Positions 34,281-45,963 of a stretch of 64,000 nucleotides of DNA are shown here, in pieces (position 1 is the first letter of the stretch; each line of letters begins with the position of its first letter). This DNA comes from Stictocephala bisonia (Eukaryota; Arthropoda; Insecta; Hemiptera; Membracidae), in the NCBI GenBank assembly GCA_035578905.1, contig JAQJVL010000123.1, forward strand, positions 1,984,001 through 2,048,000, read 5' to 3'. The position numbers and the translations under genes were made by a program. The notes under the pieces are model-generated. The model was given only the letters and a program-made list of their open reading frames with translations. It was not told where the DNA came from and searched no databases.

Positions 34281-35498
34281 TGCACCGAATAAGGTCATTT
34301 CCATTGTTTTATAGTAAACAAGACTAAAATAAAATATAGGCCTACAATTAATCGTTTAACTTGTCATTTTCAAATACAAATGAGAGTTTTTATCTCAAAA
34401 CAGAAGTTATAAATATACATGTGGTATGTATTATATACACTGTGGAGCAAATGTCTAATGTATAATAACAGTGCAGTAACTAATTGATTAAACTAAAATT
34501 ACATTAAATTAGTTTTATTGTTTATTAATTTATATATTAATTATAATGTCACACATTTGTTGAAATGCACAGTAAAAATGAGTGCAACTACAAACAAACT
34601 ATACATAAATTGTACAATATTGTTTGAAGTTTGAATATACTTCTGAAACATTTGAGACATTAGGTGAACAGTTAAGACTCTTAATCAATTAAAATTAGCA
34701 TTTAAATTAGACAAGAACGATTTGTAAATATTTAAAAGCCATATAATTATAGCTAACTGATCCCTGTACACCCACTGCAGTATGTGTTCACTGAGACCTG
34801 CAGGAACTGCTAATATGTTGACGTTTTACTGCAATAAGTACACCGTCCTGGTGGATTAACCTGCACTCTTATTTTTTATGTTAAATTCAGTATCTCCCCT
34901 ACAACTTTGCTGCTGGTCAAACTTCTCTGACCAATAAATAAAAAAGTTAGCAGCCGACTAACATTTTCTTGTCAAAATTAAAAACTACATAATTCTTATA
35001 TTGTTTAATTATTAATAAGTTATGTATAACACCTATTTAATTGGTTTTTTGCTTGAAAGTCTCTAGTTGAGTTGTACTGTTAACATGTTAAGTTTGACAT
35101 TTTAGCTCCACAATAAGTGTATTAAATGTTGGTGTTTTTAGCAGGAAAACACTACCGCGAGTGTAGTGTCGGACCAAGTTCTGCCCGAGTCATGAACCAA
35201 GTTGGCGAATCATGCCTCACCTCTAATGCACACGGCATAAATGCCATGCCCTCTCTATTTATATTCTGTACTAACTGTGATTCACCAACCAACTCAATGT
35301 GAGACATAAGAAGCAAGTCCATAAAACAAAATAGAGAAAAAAGAACATAAATTACATTTGTTACAAGAACTCACTCCCTTGCTATGTAACGGACGAACTA
35401 AGAAAGAAGCTAACTTAAAGTAAAGACTATGTACTTACTAACTTAAGAGTTCAGTATACATGAAAATTTTACCATGACCTCTAGACCTAAATATGTAA
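34281..35498. other. Intergenic, nothing recognised
   Basis: AT-rich, with one denser patch near 35150-35270 (ACTACCGCGAGTGTAGTG). No gene identified. Confidence 0.4.
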
Positions 35499-35840
35499 GC
35501 ATGACTTGACAGGTTCTCTCAACACAACAACTGTATTCAATTCTTGATTCATTTAGCTAGTATTGATTAATAATTCTCAATAAGTCCTCCAGCTACAGTA
35601 CCTACTAGAAACTCCTGATCCGTCCAGTATAAATACATGACTTTTTATATGAATGAGTGTTTTTGATTTTTTGCTTAGAAAACTAAAATAAGATAGATCA
35701 TAAAATATACCATATACAGAAATTTCATGTCACCCATATCATAGTCCTTTCAAGTGAACTATTAACTAAAAAAACTGATATTCTCAATAAAATAAGTAAA
35801 TATTTGCCACATTTTAAAGGAGTAGATTAACATTAGTAAC
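35499..35840 (+). repeat. Paired block R, copy 1 (partner 45111-45447)
   Basis: Colinear with 45111-45447 over about 340 bp: ATGACTTGACAGGTTCTCTC, ATTCTTGATTCAT, AACTCCTGATCCGTC, TAGTCCTTTCAAGTGA and AAGTAAATATTTGCCACATT. No coding frame is shared. Probably part of the segmental duplication or a dispersed repeat. Confidence 0.8.
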
Positions 35841-36060
35841 ATAGTAGGGTGCTACAGGAGGGGGAAATCATGCGACCAATCTCAACCAATCAGTGCTGGA
35901 GAATAATATACTGAAATTTTGTATAAATTTTTTTACATATTTATGAAGATTTAATCATTATGTGACTACGCTAGCTCTTGGGGCGTAATACTATAACCTA
36001 GCCCTTGGAGGTAAAGTGATGTGGGAATTGCAGGTGATAGGTTCTGTGTTCATTATTATT

Positions 36061-36303
36061 ATTATTATTCATTATTCATCTCTAAGACGCCGATCGTAGA
36101 GATATGGGCGAATATGAGGGGTGAATGAGTGTGATGAGTGTAGTCATTGTTACTATCTGAGTTCGACTTAGCTCAGAAAGGACTATTTATTAATAGCTCA
36201 GTAGCCAGGGCAACTATGGGACCTACAGCTTTACATGGAATCCGAACCATGTAGTGTTGGTCTGATTTTCAGCTAACTGACAAGTCTGACACTCAGTTCT
36301 CTT
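36061..36303 (-). repeat. tRNA-derived SINE, copy D (variant head)
   Basis: Body words (CTAAGACGCCGATCGTAGAG, AGTGTAGTCATTGTTAC) match copies A and B. The head differs: minus-strand GTCAGTTAGCTGAAAATC and GGTTCGGATTCC. It forms the left arm of an inverted pair with 36606-36673. Confidence 0.6.
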
Positions 36304-36605
36304 CACTACACAATATCTGAACCTTGATATTCAACACGGACACTCCAGACTTCTCTAGTAGTGTCTACGTTGATGGCAACCATTGAGCGGATGCCTTGTC
36401 GGCATTAAGAGTACCAAGCATGGAACCTATCGCCTACAATCTCCCAAACACTTTGTCCCCGAGTAGCTGGGTTACAGCACTGTGCCACAAGTGCCGACAC
36501 CTAAATACCAACATGTTGACTGCTCAATAGTTGTCATCATCTTGAATTACTACGAAAGTCTGGCCTGTCCTTATAGGATGGTGGCTAAGGTTTGGCTGCT
36601 GTTTA
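36304..36605. other. Spacer between inverted SINE heads
   Basis: Moderately GC-rich for the region (GAGCGGATGCCTTGTCGGCA, CTTTGTCCCCGAGTAGCTGG). No coding frame recognised. It may be the body of an unknown element flanked by inverted SINE heads. Confidence 0.35.
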
Positions 36606-36673
36606 GGAGAACTGAGTATCAGACCTGTCAGTTAGCTAAACATTAGACCAGTACAACACGGTTCAGATTCCAT
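36606..36673 (+). repeat. Inverted copy of the variant SINE head
   Basis: GAACTGAGTATCAGACCTGT, CAGTTAGCTAAACATTAGAC and ACGGTTCAGATTCCATATG are the reverse complement of 36235-36303 with scattered differences. The copies face each other across 300 bp. Confidence 0.65.
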
Positions 36674-36770
36674 ATGCCACTGCAGGCCCCTTTGTTGCAT
36701 CCTTATTTGTCTGTTAATAAATAACCCCATCAGGGCATAAGTCAATGTTGAAATCAATCATATTTGCCTT

Positions 36771-36980
36771 AAAATGTGTGTGAGCTGTGCCAGAGTCTCG
36801 GATCCAATTATAAAATGTGTGTGAGCTGTGCCAGAGTCTCGGATCCAATTATAAAATGTGTGTGAGTTGTGCCAGAGTCTCGGATCCAATTATAAAATGT
36901 GTGTGAGCTGTGCCAGAGTCTCGGATCCAATTATAAAATGTGTGTGAGCTGTGCCAGAGTCTCGGATCCAATTATAAAAT
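36771..36980. repeat. Tandem repeat, 41 bp x 5
   Basis: Five nearly identical copies of a 41-bp unit (AAAATGTGTGTGAGCTGTGC then CAGAGTCTCGGATCCAATTAT). A single C-to-T in the third unit is the only difference seen. Confidence 0.95.
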
Positions 36981-37249
36981 AATCTGTCTTAAATAAACAA
37001 GTTATGGACAGTATAAAGTAAGACGACTAAGAACATTAACACAAAATCTACTGGTCAGCCATATTTTTCTAATCCTCTTACCTAACGAACATCATAATTG
37101 ATAATCTTTAAACTCTAATTACAAATATAACAACTCTGGACGTAGCTAGTATTAATAGGTTGCCTGGGTGGGCAACACTAGACTATGTTACTAATCTATA
37201 TTTTTGTTGGAGATGGGAGAGAGTTAGTTGTAATGTGGCGTTTGTTTAC

Positions 37250-37402
37250 AAATCCTAAATACATTATAGATACAGAATGCCTATCCACCCTCCATCTATA
37301 TAACAATAACGGGCCAAACAACCTCCACATAAATATTCGTATGTTGTATGGAATAGGAAGGTGGAATATTCTGCATTGCATATTTTAATCAGAGTCATGA
37401 TA
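37250..37402 (+). repeat. Paired block Q, copy 1 (partner 51438-51600)
   Basis: Shares ACAGAATGCCTATCCACCCT, GGGCCAAACAACCTCC and TTGTATGGAAT with 51438-51600 in the same orientation. Lies 500 bp before gene X copy 2. Confidence 0.75.
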
Positions 37403-37488
37403 GTTAATATGCTAGTTCCTTAGAAGACTTTTGGTTCCTAGACATGAATCTGTTTTTCTAATAATAATTTTTTTAAAGACAAGTTTAA

Positions 37489-37690
37489 TTCCAGCTTCAT
37501 AAGCTAAAGATTCTCAGTTTGATCCCAATCAGTCATAAAACTTTTTGAAAGGGATCTACTGATAACCACCGGTTGTTCATTTGTCATTAGGCTATTAATT
37601 AATGACATTTTTTAAGGAATAGTTAGCCTTAGTTTGCCCATATCTTGAAAATCGGTGTCTTACGAATAATAAAAAATAAAAATAAATACT
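37489..37690 (+). repeat. tRNA-derived SINE, copy E
   Basis: In + orientation: AGCTTCATAAGCTAAAGATT, CTCAGTTTGATCCCAATCAG (B-box region), then body words GATAACCACCGGTTGTTCAT and CATATCTTGAAAATCGGTGT, ending in an A-rich tail (AAAAAATAAAAATAAATA). Head truncated. Confidence 0.75.
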
Positions 37691-37721
37691 AATTAACCAT
37701 AGTTGATTGTATTTGTAAAAG

Positions 37722-39060
37722 AAAACATCAAAACTATAGAATTTATTTCCAGGCTAAGGTTCTGCTGAATGTTTAACTAAGGGACAACAATAAATAGAAC
37801 TCTCCAAGGAAACAATAACACAAATCTAAATCACTTTTACACTAATTGGTACCTTCATATAAAAATTACAATAACATTTTATTTTGAAATTAACATGATT
37901 CCAGTCACCAACCATGCTTCATTAACCGTTATCAAGAGTCACACAACTCTAAATAGACTATTTACAACCAGTATGACATCCTTAAAAGAAATCTCAGACA
38001 CCGGGTCCTGTGGAATAAAAAAATGGGATCTAGATAAGATTAGAGAAAAAGAGAGGGAAAAAGAATCTAAGAAGAAGATGATGATGACCCTGCCTGCACA
38101 CTTAATAAGACCTGTCTGCATGCCAGGAGGTGCCACAGGAGGTTTCCAGACATGTCTGGGAGCAGAAGCAAATCATGCAATGTACTGTCTCGCAGAACGC
38201 CTCAAATACAAGTATCCATCCTTCTCTGAAAACATTGACTTTGTGCCTCCAAAAGGTGATAGCAAATGTTGGTGGCATAGTGGAGAGATTTGCTTTATAG
38301 ATGAAGATGAAGCAGCATTCAGCTCGCTCACAAGACCACTCCAAAGAGACCACTCTAAGGAACGTTAAACTCTTATCATAATAATTTAATACTGTTATTC
38401 TTAGTAAACAAATCTTTTTGTTTTTATACTTATTTCAGAGCTGTTTAAGGAAAAGTATATTTCACGTAAATAATTTGAATGTTTGTCACCTTTTATCAGT
38501 CTGCTATTTACCAATAATTAAATTTCCACATTCATTCATGTTAAACCCTTTGGTCCTCCTAGAATGAGTTACCCTGAATATTAAAAAATTAAATAAAAAG
38601 TATATTTCACTTAAATAATTTTAATGATTGACATCTCATTTAATGGCTACAAACCTTTGTTGGTATTAATACAAATCATCAATCTGCCATTTACCACTAA
38701 TTACATTTCCACTATTCTTGAACTGCAAAACTAACTCAAATTATTTGGCCTTTCACAATAATTATCCATTCAAGAACACTCATACTGAAAAAAAAAAAAA
38801 ACATTAAAACGTAGTATTTACAAATATTTTGCAGATACCAAGAATAAATACACTAACATTTTTAGATAAACCATCAAACCTGAACTACAAGAAATGACAA
38901 AGAGAGCTAAACTTTAAGAACTAAACATAATAAAAACAGTTCATATCAAAATAAACAACAGCTACCAGTTATGGAATGCTATTAACCCATACCTATTAGT
39001 TAGGGAAACAAACCATGTGAGGGACAAAAATAACAAAATAGACTTACATTTTCAGAAATA
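37722..39060 (+). repeat. Segmental duplication block, unit 2 (gene X2 and flanks)
   Basis: Counterpart of 25341-27750. The 170 bp before the gene and several stretches after it match unit 1 in order and orientation. Within it the stretch after the gene is itself partly repeated (38445-38540 and 38580-38720 share CAATCTGCCATTTACCA and the TTAAATAATTT words), so a small internal duplication followed. Confidence 0.85.
37895..38368 (+). CDS. Unrecognised cysteine-containing protein X, copy 2
   Basis: 157 residues, single exon, ATG at 37895. It starts MIPVTNH as copy 1 starts MIPVTKH. It keeps the presequence-like start (HTTLNRLFTTSMTS), the Lys/Glu linker and the core (TLPAHLIRPVCMPGGA, GGFQTC, YCLAERLKYKY, SENIDFV, DSKCWWHSGEIC, SSLTRP). 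Roughly 60% identical to copy 1 by eye; length differences are whole codons, so the frame has been preserved. Cys39, 75, 87, 98, 125 and 133 match copy 1; two further cysteines of copy 1 are not shared. Nearest upstream gene on the strand is deformylase copy 2. A mitochondrial or endosymbiont-directed role is inference only. Confidence 0.75.
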   Translation: MIPVTNHASLTVIKSHTTLNRLFTTSMTSLKEISDTGSCGIKKWDLDKIREKEREKESKKKMMMTLPAHLIRPVCMPGGATGGFQTCLGAEANHAMYCLAERLKYKYPSFSENIDFVPPKGDSKCWWHSGEICFIDEDEAAFSSLTRPLQRDHSKER

Positions 39061-39447
39061 ACTCAACACAAACATTTACATAACTAAGCTAGGATTTCAT
39101 TTTTGTAGCAATAACAATATTTCTTAACTGGTAAAGGTATTGATTTTCCTAACTCTTAGCTAACTTGAAAGGAAGTCAGCCGCAACTGGGAGGGAAAAAA
39201 TATAAAAACAACTACATCCATCATGCCAAATATATCAATACAAGAATTCAATGCTATTAAAGCCATCAAATTAGAGGAAATCATAACAAGTATTATTTCA
39301 AATTATTCCCTGTCTTATTAAATAAAATCAACTATTACACAACAATAATTAAATTTTAAATGCAAACATAGAAATGTTGCTAAACATAATTTACCACCAT
39401 CTTTCAACTTAAGTAAAATCTCCTTAACAAAGTTGTGCCATAGCACC
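39061..39447. other. Intergenic, nothing recognised
   Basis: AT-rich sequence between the duplication block and the solo LTR. Confidence 0.4.
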
Positions 39448-39451
39448 AAGT

Positions 39452-40475
39452 TGAGTTGTCCCGGATAACCACCTCCCTCTATGTGGCTTTTCGTTTCTGT
39501 GTCTATGTTTCATTTCATTGTTAGATTGCTGCTATTCATCATCGTTGGTATGGTTGGCTAGTTCTTTGGTCTTTGGCTACAGGGTTCCGGAGGTAGATGG
39601 GTGGTCACCTGCTTACTCTTATGCCTGATGGTGCCTGGAGGCACAGTTGTGGGACTTGTGAGCTGGGCCTGTCTTTCTTCTGTGCGGCCTAGAGAGGGCT
39701 GCCACCTACTTCCCCCTTCCCCACTGTGAGTCAGCTTCCTCCAGGACATGTCTGTAGCACGCAGGTGACTCCCAGCCTTTTTACTTTAGTGCCTTCTGCT
39801 GTACTTATATTTTTTCAAGAATGCAGTAAAGTGTGTTACTTTTGTAGGTGGGAAATTCTTTTGGGGGAACTTTATTTTAAGGGTGGGTTTTTCTGGTTTT
39901 AATAGAAGAGAACAGTTAGATTTTTATCTTTTTTAAATATAATTTTTGTTGATTGTGATAGGAGTTTTCTGGTTAGCGGAGCCGCCCTGTCTAGCCCACA
40001 GGATTCGATGAAATAATTAAATTATATTATTTTTTTTTTCCTCTTCAAAATCGGCTAAACCTCGGTATTGTCATTTTACATTCCCAAGGCCCTGGCCATT
40101 AAAGGTGCCGTTTTATATTGTTCCGTTTTTTTATTAACTAATTTGTTATATTTAATTTATTATTAGTTATTTTTAAACTGCTGCCTAATTATTAAATTGA
40201 TATATTTTTATAGTATATTCTTGGCTAGCAAAACAAAAAAAAAAAAAAACTTTTTCTTAACTCAAGAACAAAACTTCTAATTTTTCAATTTATTTGTTTG
40301 TTGTGCTAAACTTTAAATTTATTTCCTTTTTAAAACTTCAGTTGTTAATTTATTTTTTTAAAAAGACTGAATTTTTACTGTAATTTGTGTTTTTATGTTC
40401 CGTGTCCTCCTGAGTCTGGTGGCTTTGCTCCCACCCTCGATGGGCCCAGTAATGATTTTATAAGGGTGGGTCGCA
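39452..40475. mobile_element. Solo LTR, 1024 bp
   Basis: Begins TGAGTTGTCCCGGATAACC, ends GGTGGGTCGCA (TG..CA), and is flanked by the 4-bp duplication AAGT (39448-39451 and 40476-40479), as for Gypsy-class insertions. The first third is GC-rich and the rest T-rich, the same layout as the LTR at 59280-61303, although sequences differ. No internal retrotransposon sequence remains, so the element was probably lost by LTR-LTR recombination. Orientation assumed from the layout. Confidence 0.75.
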
Positions 40476-40479
40476 AAGT

Positions 40480-41499
40480 ATAAATAGGAAAGCAGAAAGA
40501 AGAAAATACTATAGAGCTAGAAAAAATAATGGGATTAAAATAATAATTGAAAGATCGTTAGATTGATTTAATAAAAATAGTAAATAAATAAAACATACAG
40601 AACTTTTATCAAAACTTTCCTGTGCAACTTGTGCAAATCAAGGAAGTACTTGTAAGAGAAAATCAAAAGGGAACACATTTAAAACGCAAATGTACATGGA
40701 ATAGTAATTCAGTAAAATACTAGATTGGTTGCTAGAGTGACCGATGAACTGAGGATAACATTTCTTAAACATTAGTGCTTAGTAGACACAGGCATATATT
40801 GAAGACTGAAAAATCTAAGCGGGTGAAATAAACAGGAGAATGAAAAAAATATACATAAAACAATAATGCAATAAATAGTAAATAGCTTCCAAGGAAAAGG
40901 ATGCAAACATTTAGAAAATATAAACTTAAAAATGAAGTGTACAAATAAATTATTCAAGTCAGTTAATTGAACATCCCAACAATTAATAATTTTATAAATA
41001 TTCGTATATCAAATTTGTTATTAATTTGAACACAAAAACTTGTTGGAATTGATGGATTGTGTATTTCAGAATGAATTATCAAGACCTCTGGTCGAACTAG
41101 TAAATGCTCAACATGGATTTGCACTTTTCGTCCAAACAACACAAATAAATGCTTTCAAGCTTGATTCTCTTGTCTAGAATGGTGATGTTATAGAAGTATG
41201 CACCTATCATCATTTGCTATCATTCCTACCATAAAAAAGTCTTTAACCAGCGGATTCACTACTTGGAGTCTCTAGGCGGGTCAGCAGAGTAGTTTCAGAA
41301 ACTCCCAAGTAAATGAAATTGGCATTGATTGATTTGTTATATTGATTTAGCTGTGGTAGTGAGACATTATGATATATTTAGCTCTTTAAAAGTTTTGGCT
41401 GAGTAAGGGAATATTATTGACAACTTTCAGCCAAGTAATTTAAAATTTTGCTATTCTCTTGCTTTAAAATCAATAGCCAATCAGGCATAACAGAACATA
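40480..41499. other. Intergenic, nothing recognised
   Basis: A-rich then mixed sequence. The last ~40 bases lead into a LINE relic. No gene. Confidence 0.4.
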
Positions 41500-42165
41500 A
41501 ATATTCCTATTGACAGAATTGACACACATAACAAAAGCAAATACCTCGGCATGACAATGGACTCAAAACTCTCCTGGAAGCAGCACACCGACCAGCTCTG
41601 CAAGAAGCTCTGCTCTGGCACGTATGTTATAAGAAGAATATTACAATCAAGCAACCTTGAGACAGCAAAAACCACTTACTATGAGCTATTGGTATCGCAA
41701 TATGGGGAGGATCATCTAATAACAACCTTCAAAGAGTCCTCATTCACCAGAAAAGAGCAGTGAGATGTCTTGCAAACATTGACTACCAAGACAGCTGTAG
41801 GGAAGCGTTCAGAGAGTTGAAAATTCGTACAGTGATATCCTTATACATCAGAGAGGTAATCACACATGCCATCCTCGATCAGAAAACCAGACATCAATAC
41901 CTTCACCAACACAACACAAGAAATGCTACTGACTGCCCTCCCACTACATCACCTCACCCTGTATGAAAAAACCAACCTACAAAGGAGCCTGACGACCACT
42001 TACCATTCTTCTACAACCATTTACCAGACCACCTCAAAAAGGAACCTGTTAAGACCTTCAAGACATTTCTCACAAAATGGTTGCTGGATCACCCATACTA
42101 CAAGAAAAGGAGTTCCTGGGGGATCAACCCATTTAGCCACATGGACTTTTAAATCACATTAGCCC
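41500..42165 (+). pseudogene. LINE ORF2 relic (post-RT region)
   Basis: Reads KYLGMTMDSKLSWKQHTDQL, CKKLCSGTYVIRRIL and TAKTTYYELLVSQ. After frameshifts it continues as KRAVRCLANIDYQDSCREAF and FRELKIRTVISLYIREV, then LPDHLKKEPVKTFKTFLTKW in a third frame. Typical tail of Jockey/R1-like LINE ORF2. At least two frameshifts. The family looks the same as, or near to, that of 17560-17990. Confidence 0.85.
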
Positions 42166-42368
42166 TTGTATTTGTGTTTTGACGATGTACTATTCTCCAA
42201 GAAAATGTAATAAAGAATATTGACAATTGGGAGAACTATTATCCATGTGCCTTATATACTTAGTGTGAGTACAGTACTACTCTGCTGTAATGCACTAAGT
42301 ATGCCCTTCAACATGTAACTAATCATAACATTTATAAATGATCACTTAAATGTCATTTATAAATTTTA

Positions 42369-42473
42369 TACAATACGACTGTATGTGTATGGGTGGGCGG
42401 GTGAGTCAATACGACTGTAAATGTATGGGTGGGCGGGTGGATCAATTTGACTGTATATGTATGGGTGGTGTTT
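42369..42473. repeat. Short tandem repeat, ~43 bp x 2.5
   Basis: CAATACGACTGTATGTGTAT then GGGTGGGCGGGTGAGT, repeated two and a half times with minor changes. Confidence 0.8.
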
Positions 42474-42559
42474 TTGACCTCTGAACTTGGTGGTAATTAG
42501 TAACTCAGTGGTGTCAAAATCCAACCTCTGAACTCTGCGTTATCTCTGAGTCACCTATA

Positions 42560-42790
42560 ATGAAATTGTGATCTAGGTTAGAGTCAAAAGAACAGATGTG
42601 GAATCTAACCACTTTAGTCTTTTGTGCATTGGCAACAAGTTGATGCAAGTAAACCATTGCAACAAAGTGCTACCATTTAAAATAGCATCTATTTCTGCTA
42701 CTGAACGATCTTGATTAGATACTAGTAAAGAGGTGTCATTCGCATATAGACATAAGTTGGCATGGTTCACACTCCTGGGGATGTCATAGG
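42560..42790 (-). pseudogene. LINE reverse transcriptase fragment
   Basis: Minus-strand reading HANLCLYANDTSLLVSNQ then AEIDAILNGSTLLQWF corresponds to the RT YADDT palm motif and the following helix of a LINE, with the first catalytic Asp changed to Asn. Opposite in strand to the relic 400 bp to its left, so they are separate insertions or an inverted pair. Confidence 0.75.
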
Positions 42791-45110
42791 GAATGTCGTC
42801 AAGTTTCTATCCTTTTCATAACAACTGTTGTGGCCAGTTTTTTGCTGTAATAACATTCATTGAGCATGGTTTGAAAAGAAAAAGAAAGCTCTAACAGTGT
42901 TAATTGTTAATATAGTTAAGTTTAGATTAAAACTGTTCACCCATATCTTTTTACTAACTTTTCTGATTTTTTTCTCCAGATTTTTCTTTCTTATAGAGAA
43001 AATATATTAGTCATTTATATACTTCAACATACCAGACAGACATTATCAGTGTGCGTGTTTGTTGGCCACACCCTCTCCATCGTATAACAATGACAGTCAC
43101 AGGAAAATAAATTATTTAGACATTTGTTTATAGCACCATATAGCTTGTGTCATCCATAATATTATGATACTTTTGGAGGAAAACTAAGAAAAACAGAACC
43201 AGATACTTTGTATTATCATCACTAGATTTTATTACTAAACTAAATTATTTTGACTGCTAGGTTTCTGAAGAAGTTCTCCATTTTAAACGTTTCTTTTCTG
43301 TAGGGGCTCTCAAGTAATCAGATACTTAAAAAAAATCACTGACACTTGTCTAAAAATATAAAACAGTCTTTTTTAAAATATAATTTATATTGGGGAGCAA
43401 ATGTCGTAATTGTAAATTTAATTCTAATTTATTTACTCTTAAAGCAAATATCAGTAGGAGAATCAAGTTGATCATTGGCGCCAACTTAAAAAAGAATGGT
43501 GGGGGCTGGGATTCAGCAATTTTGAAGTTGGTGAGGCTCAAAGCCCCAATAATTCAATATTCTTTATAACGAATTTCAACAAAATATTTATTTTTCATAA
43601 TATTGGTACTCAATACATATGGTACTCAAAACATGTTACAAACGAGAAATTAATTTGACCACTTTGTCCATGCCCAGTGGTGTGGTCAAATGCTACAAAA
43701 TTATATAAAAAAAGATTGAGTTCACTCTTGAAAAATCATTGACCCCTTTTCAATTCTTGATTAATATTTATCTTTTAAGGAAAATTACTTGTCTTCTGTA
43801 CATTGATATAACTGTTATTAATGTTGTTTATTTGTTTTCATTAAAAAAATAAGTTTTATAAGTTACCATTGGTTTCAAACAAAATCAAACGCCTGATGAC
43901 AGTCATAGTGACTACAACACAACAGAGTGGTCATTCAGTTGACTTCAATGTCTCAAAACTTATTTATGGTCAACCACGAGGTAGGACATGTTAAATTATG
44001 TGGCTGTTCTGAACACAAATCTAGATGTGCTGTTGGACTTTAGATTGGTGGTGAATGAATTCTGCAACGATTTTCAACCCAGAAAGCCACATTTGCATTA
44101 TTCAACTAATCATCCAACAAGTAACTGATTTATTTAGCTAAAATAATAAACTTTATTGAGAAAATTCAATAAAAACTTAAGAATTTATTTGTTCCTTCTT
44201 ATAAAGATTACACAAGAAATAATAAAAAATGAAACTGTACTTTTATAGCAAATTAAAAGATAGTTAAAATAAAGCTACGCTTTTTTACAATATTAAATGT
44301 TGCTTATTATTTTTCAAGCCAAGTCTGACTGCTTAAACTAAAAATTTTAAGAGAAGATAGAAATAAAACGCTTAAATTTAATATACATGATTAGCAATTA
44401 AAGTTATTTATTTACTTTTCTTTTTTCCAAATTAAATTTCTTAGCTTACTACTTATTTACTTTGTATTTAATGTGAAAGTTGTATTTACGGACATTCTTA
44501 GTAAATGAGCTAGAATTTTTTTTATTGAGTAATGAGCACATGTTTTTTAAAACCTCTTTTCTCATAAATGGGCAGTCCATTATTAAAAGTATTGGAAATA
44601 TTAATGGTCAAGACTCCCACTCATACATTTTTGTTCTTACCAATATTTTAATATCACCACCTATGACTTTTATTGCATACAGAAACCAAACCATATGATC
44701 ATAATTATTTCAAACTTTATTTTTTAACCACCCATTCATTAATGCCCAATGTAGGCATTCTTATACATTTTTGATATTTTTATTTTCATATCAATAACTT
44801 AGATATTTGTAGATACAAAAGCAATGGAATTTAAAAATGTCCGAAAGGTTAAAAAGTTGTCTGGAAGTTCAAATTAAAAAATTGTCAATCTTTTATAACC
44901 AAATGTTAATGCAAACTTGGTTAACATTTTAATATGACATTTGACCAAAAGCATGCGATATATTTGTCAAATTGGTAGTTAATTTAATAAAGGGAGACAT
45001 AACAGTGTTATTGATATATTGATTCTTTCACTCACTCATACACACTACTTTTTTTAGCAAATTCTGCACCCACGAAGTGATTTGTAACTCTTAACACATT
45101 TAATATATTG
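42791..45110. other. Intergenic, nothing recognised
   Basis: 2.3 kb of AT-rich sequence. I looked for a third deformylase between 42.8 and 45.1 kb, where one might expect it from the duplication pattern, and saw no motif I or motif III remnant. Confidence 0.45.
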
Positions 45111-45447
45111 GCATGACTTGACAGGTTCTCTCAACACAACACCTATATTTAATTCTTGATTCATCCAGCATTGATTAATGATTCTCAATGGGGCCACCAA
45201 GTATAGATCAAGAAACTCCTGATCCGTCTATTATAAATATATGACTGACATTTATATGAATGAATGTTTTTCTTTATTTTCCTTAAAAAAACTAAAATAA
45301 GATAGATAATAAAATACCATATATGAAAATTCCATGTCACACATTATAGTCCTTTCAAGTGATCTATTAACTAAAAAAAAAAAAAAAACTGTTATTCCGA
45401 ATAAAATAAGTAAATATTTGCCACATTTTGAAGGAGTAGAGTAACAT
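45111..45447 (+). repeat. Paired block R, copy 2 (partner 35499-35840)
   Basis: Colinear with 35499-35840, same orientation, with small indels and an A-run of 17 at about 45374. Non-coding. Confidence 0.8.
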
Positions 45448-45963
45448 TTTGATAATTTAAAGTTTTAATAAGAAAAGTTTTATATTAAAACAACATTTCA
45501 TGAATACTACTATAATGGAGTCGGAAACACTGAATACAGTGACAAATGAAGAACATTTGTCTTCTACGATCATAATTTGAATCTCTAAAACAAAAGAAAC
45601 GTATACAACATTTTTGTTGGAAAATAAATTAAATTATTATGGAACACCTCTTTCTATCAAAAAAAATTGCTTAAAAATTAATTTATGTACCTTTTGACTT
45701 GGGCTTGTAACTTTTAGTATAGTTACAATCAAAGCAAACATTGTTGTATGTTTTGAATTGGAAGTTGAAGATGTTCTTAACAGTTGTAAAGGTGGGTGTG
45801 TATATTGACTGCATGTATAAATCATTAGGTTTTTTTTATTGTCAGCCACAAAAAGAAAAAGATTGTGAAACAGTACTTGTTTCTTAGTAGATAAGTATTA
45901 ATCATCTATATCATAGGGAAGTTCAATGTTTTTTAGAACTTAGGCTTAAGCGGCCGGTGTCAT
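45448..45963. other. Intergenic, nothing recognised
   Basis: AT-rich flank of a foldback element. Confidence 0.4.

Noticed and set aside
42791..45110. Third peptide deformylase expected from the duplication pattern
   Set aside because: No trace of GLAAPQ or HExDH coding sequence on either strand.
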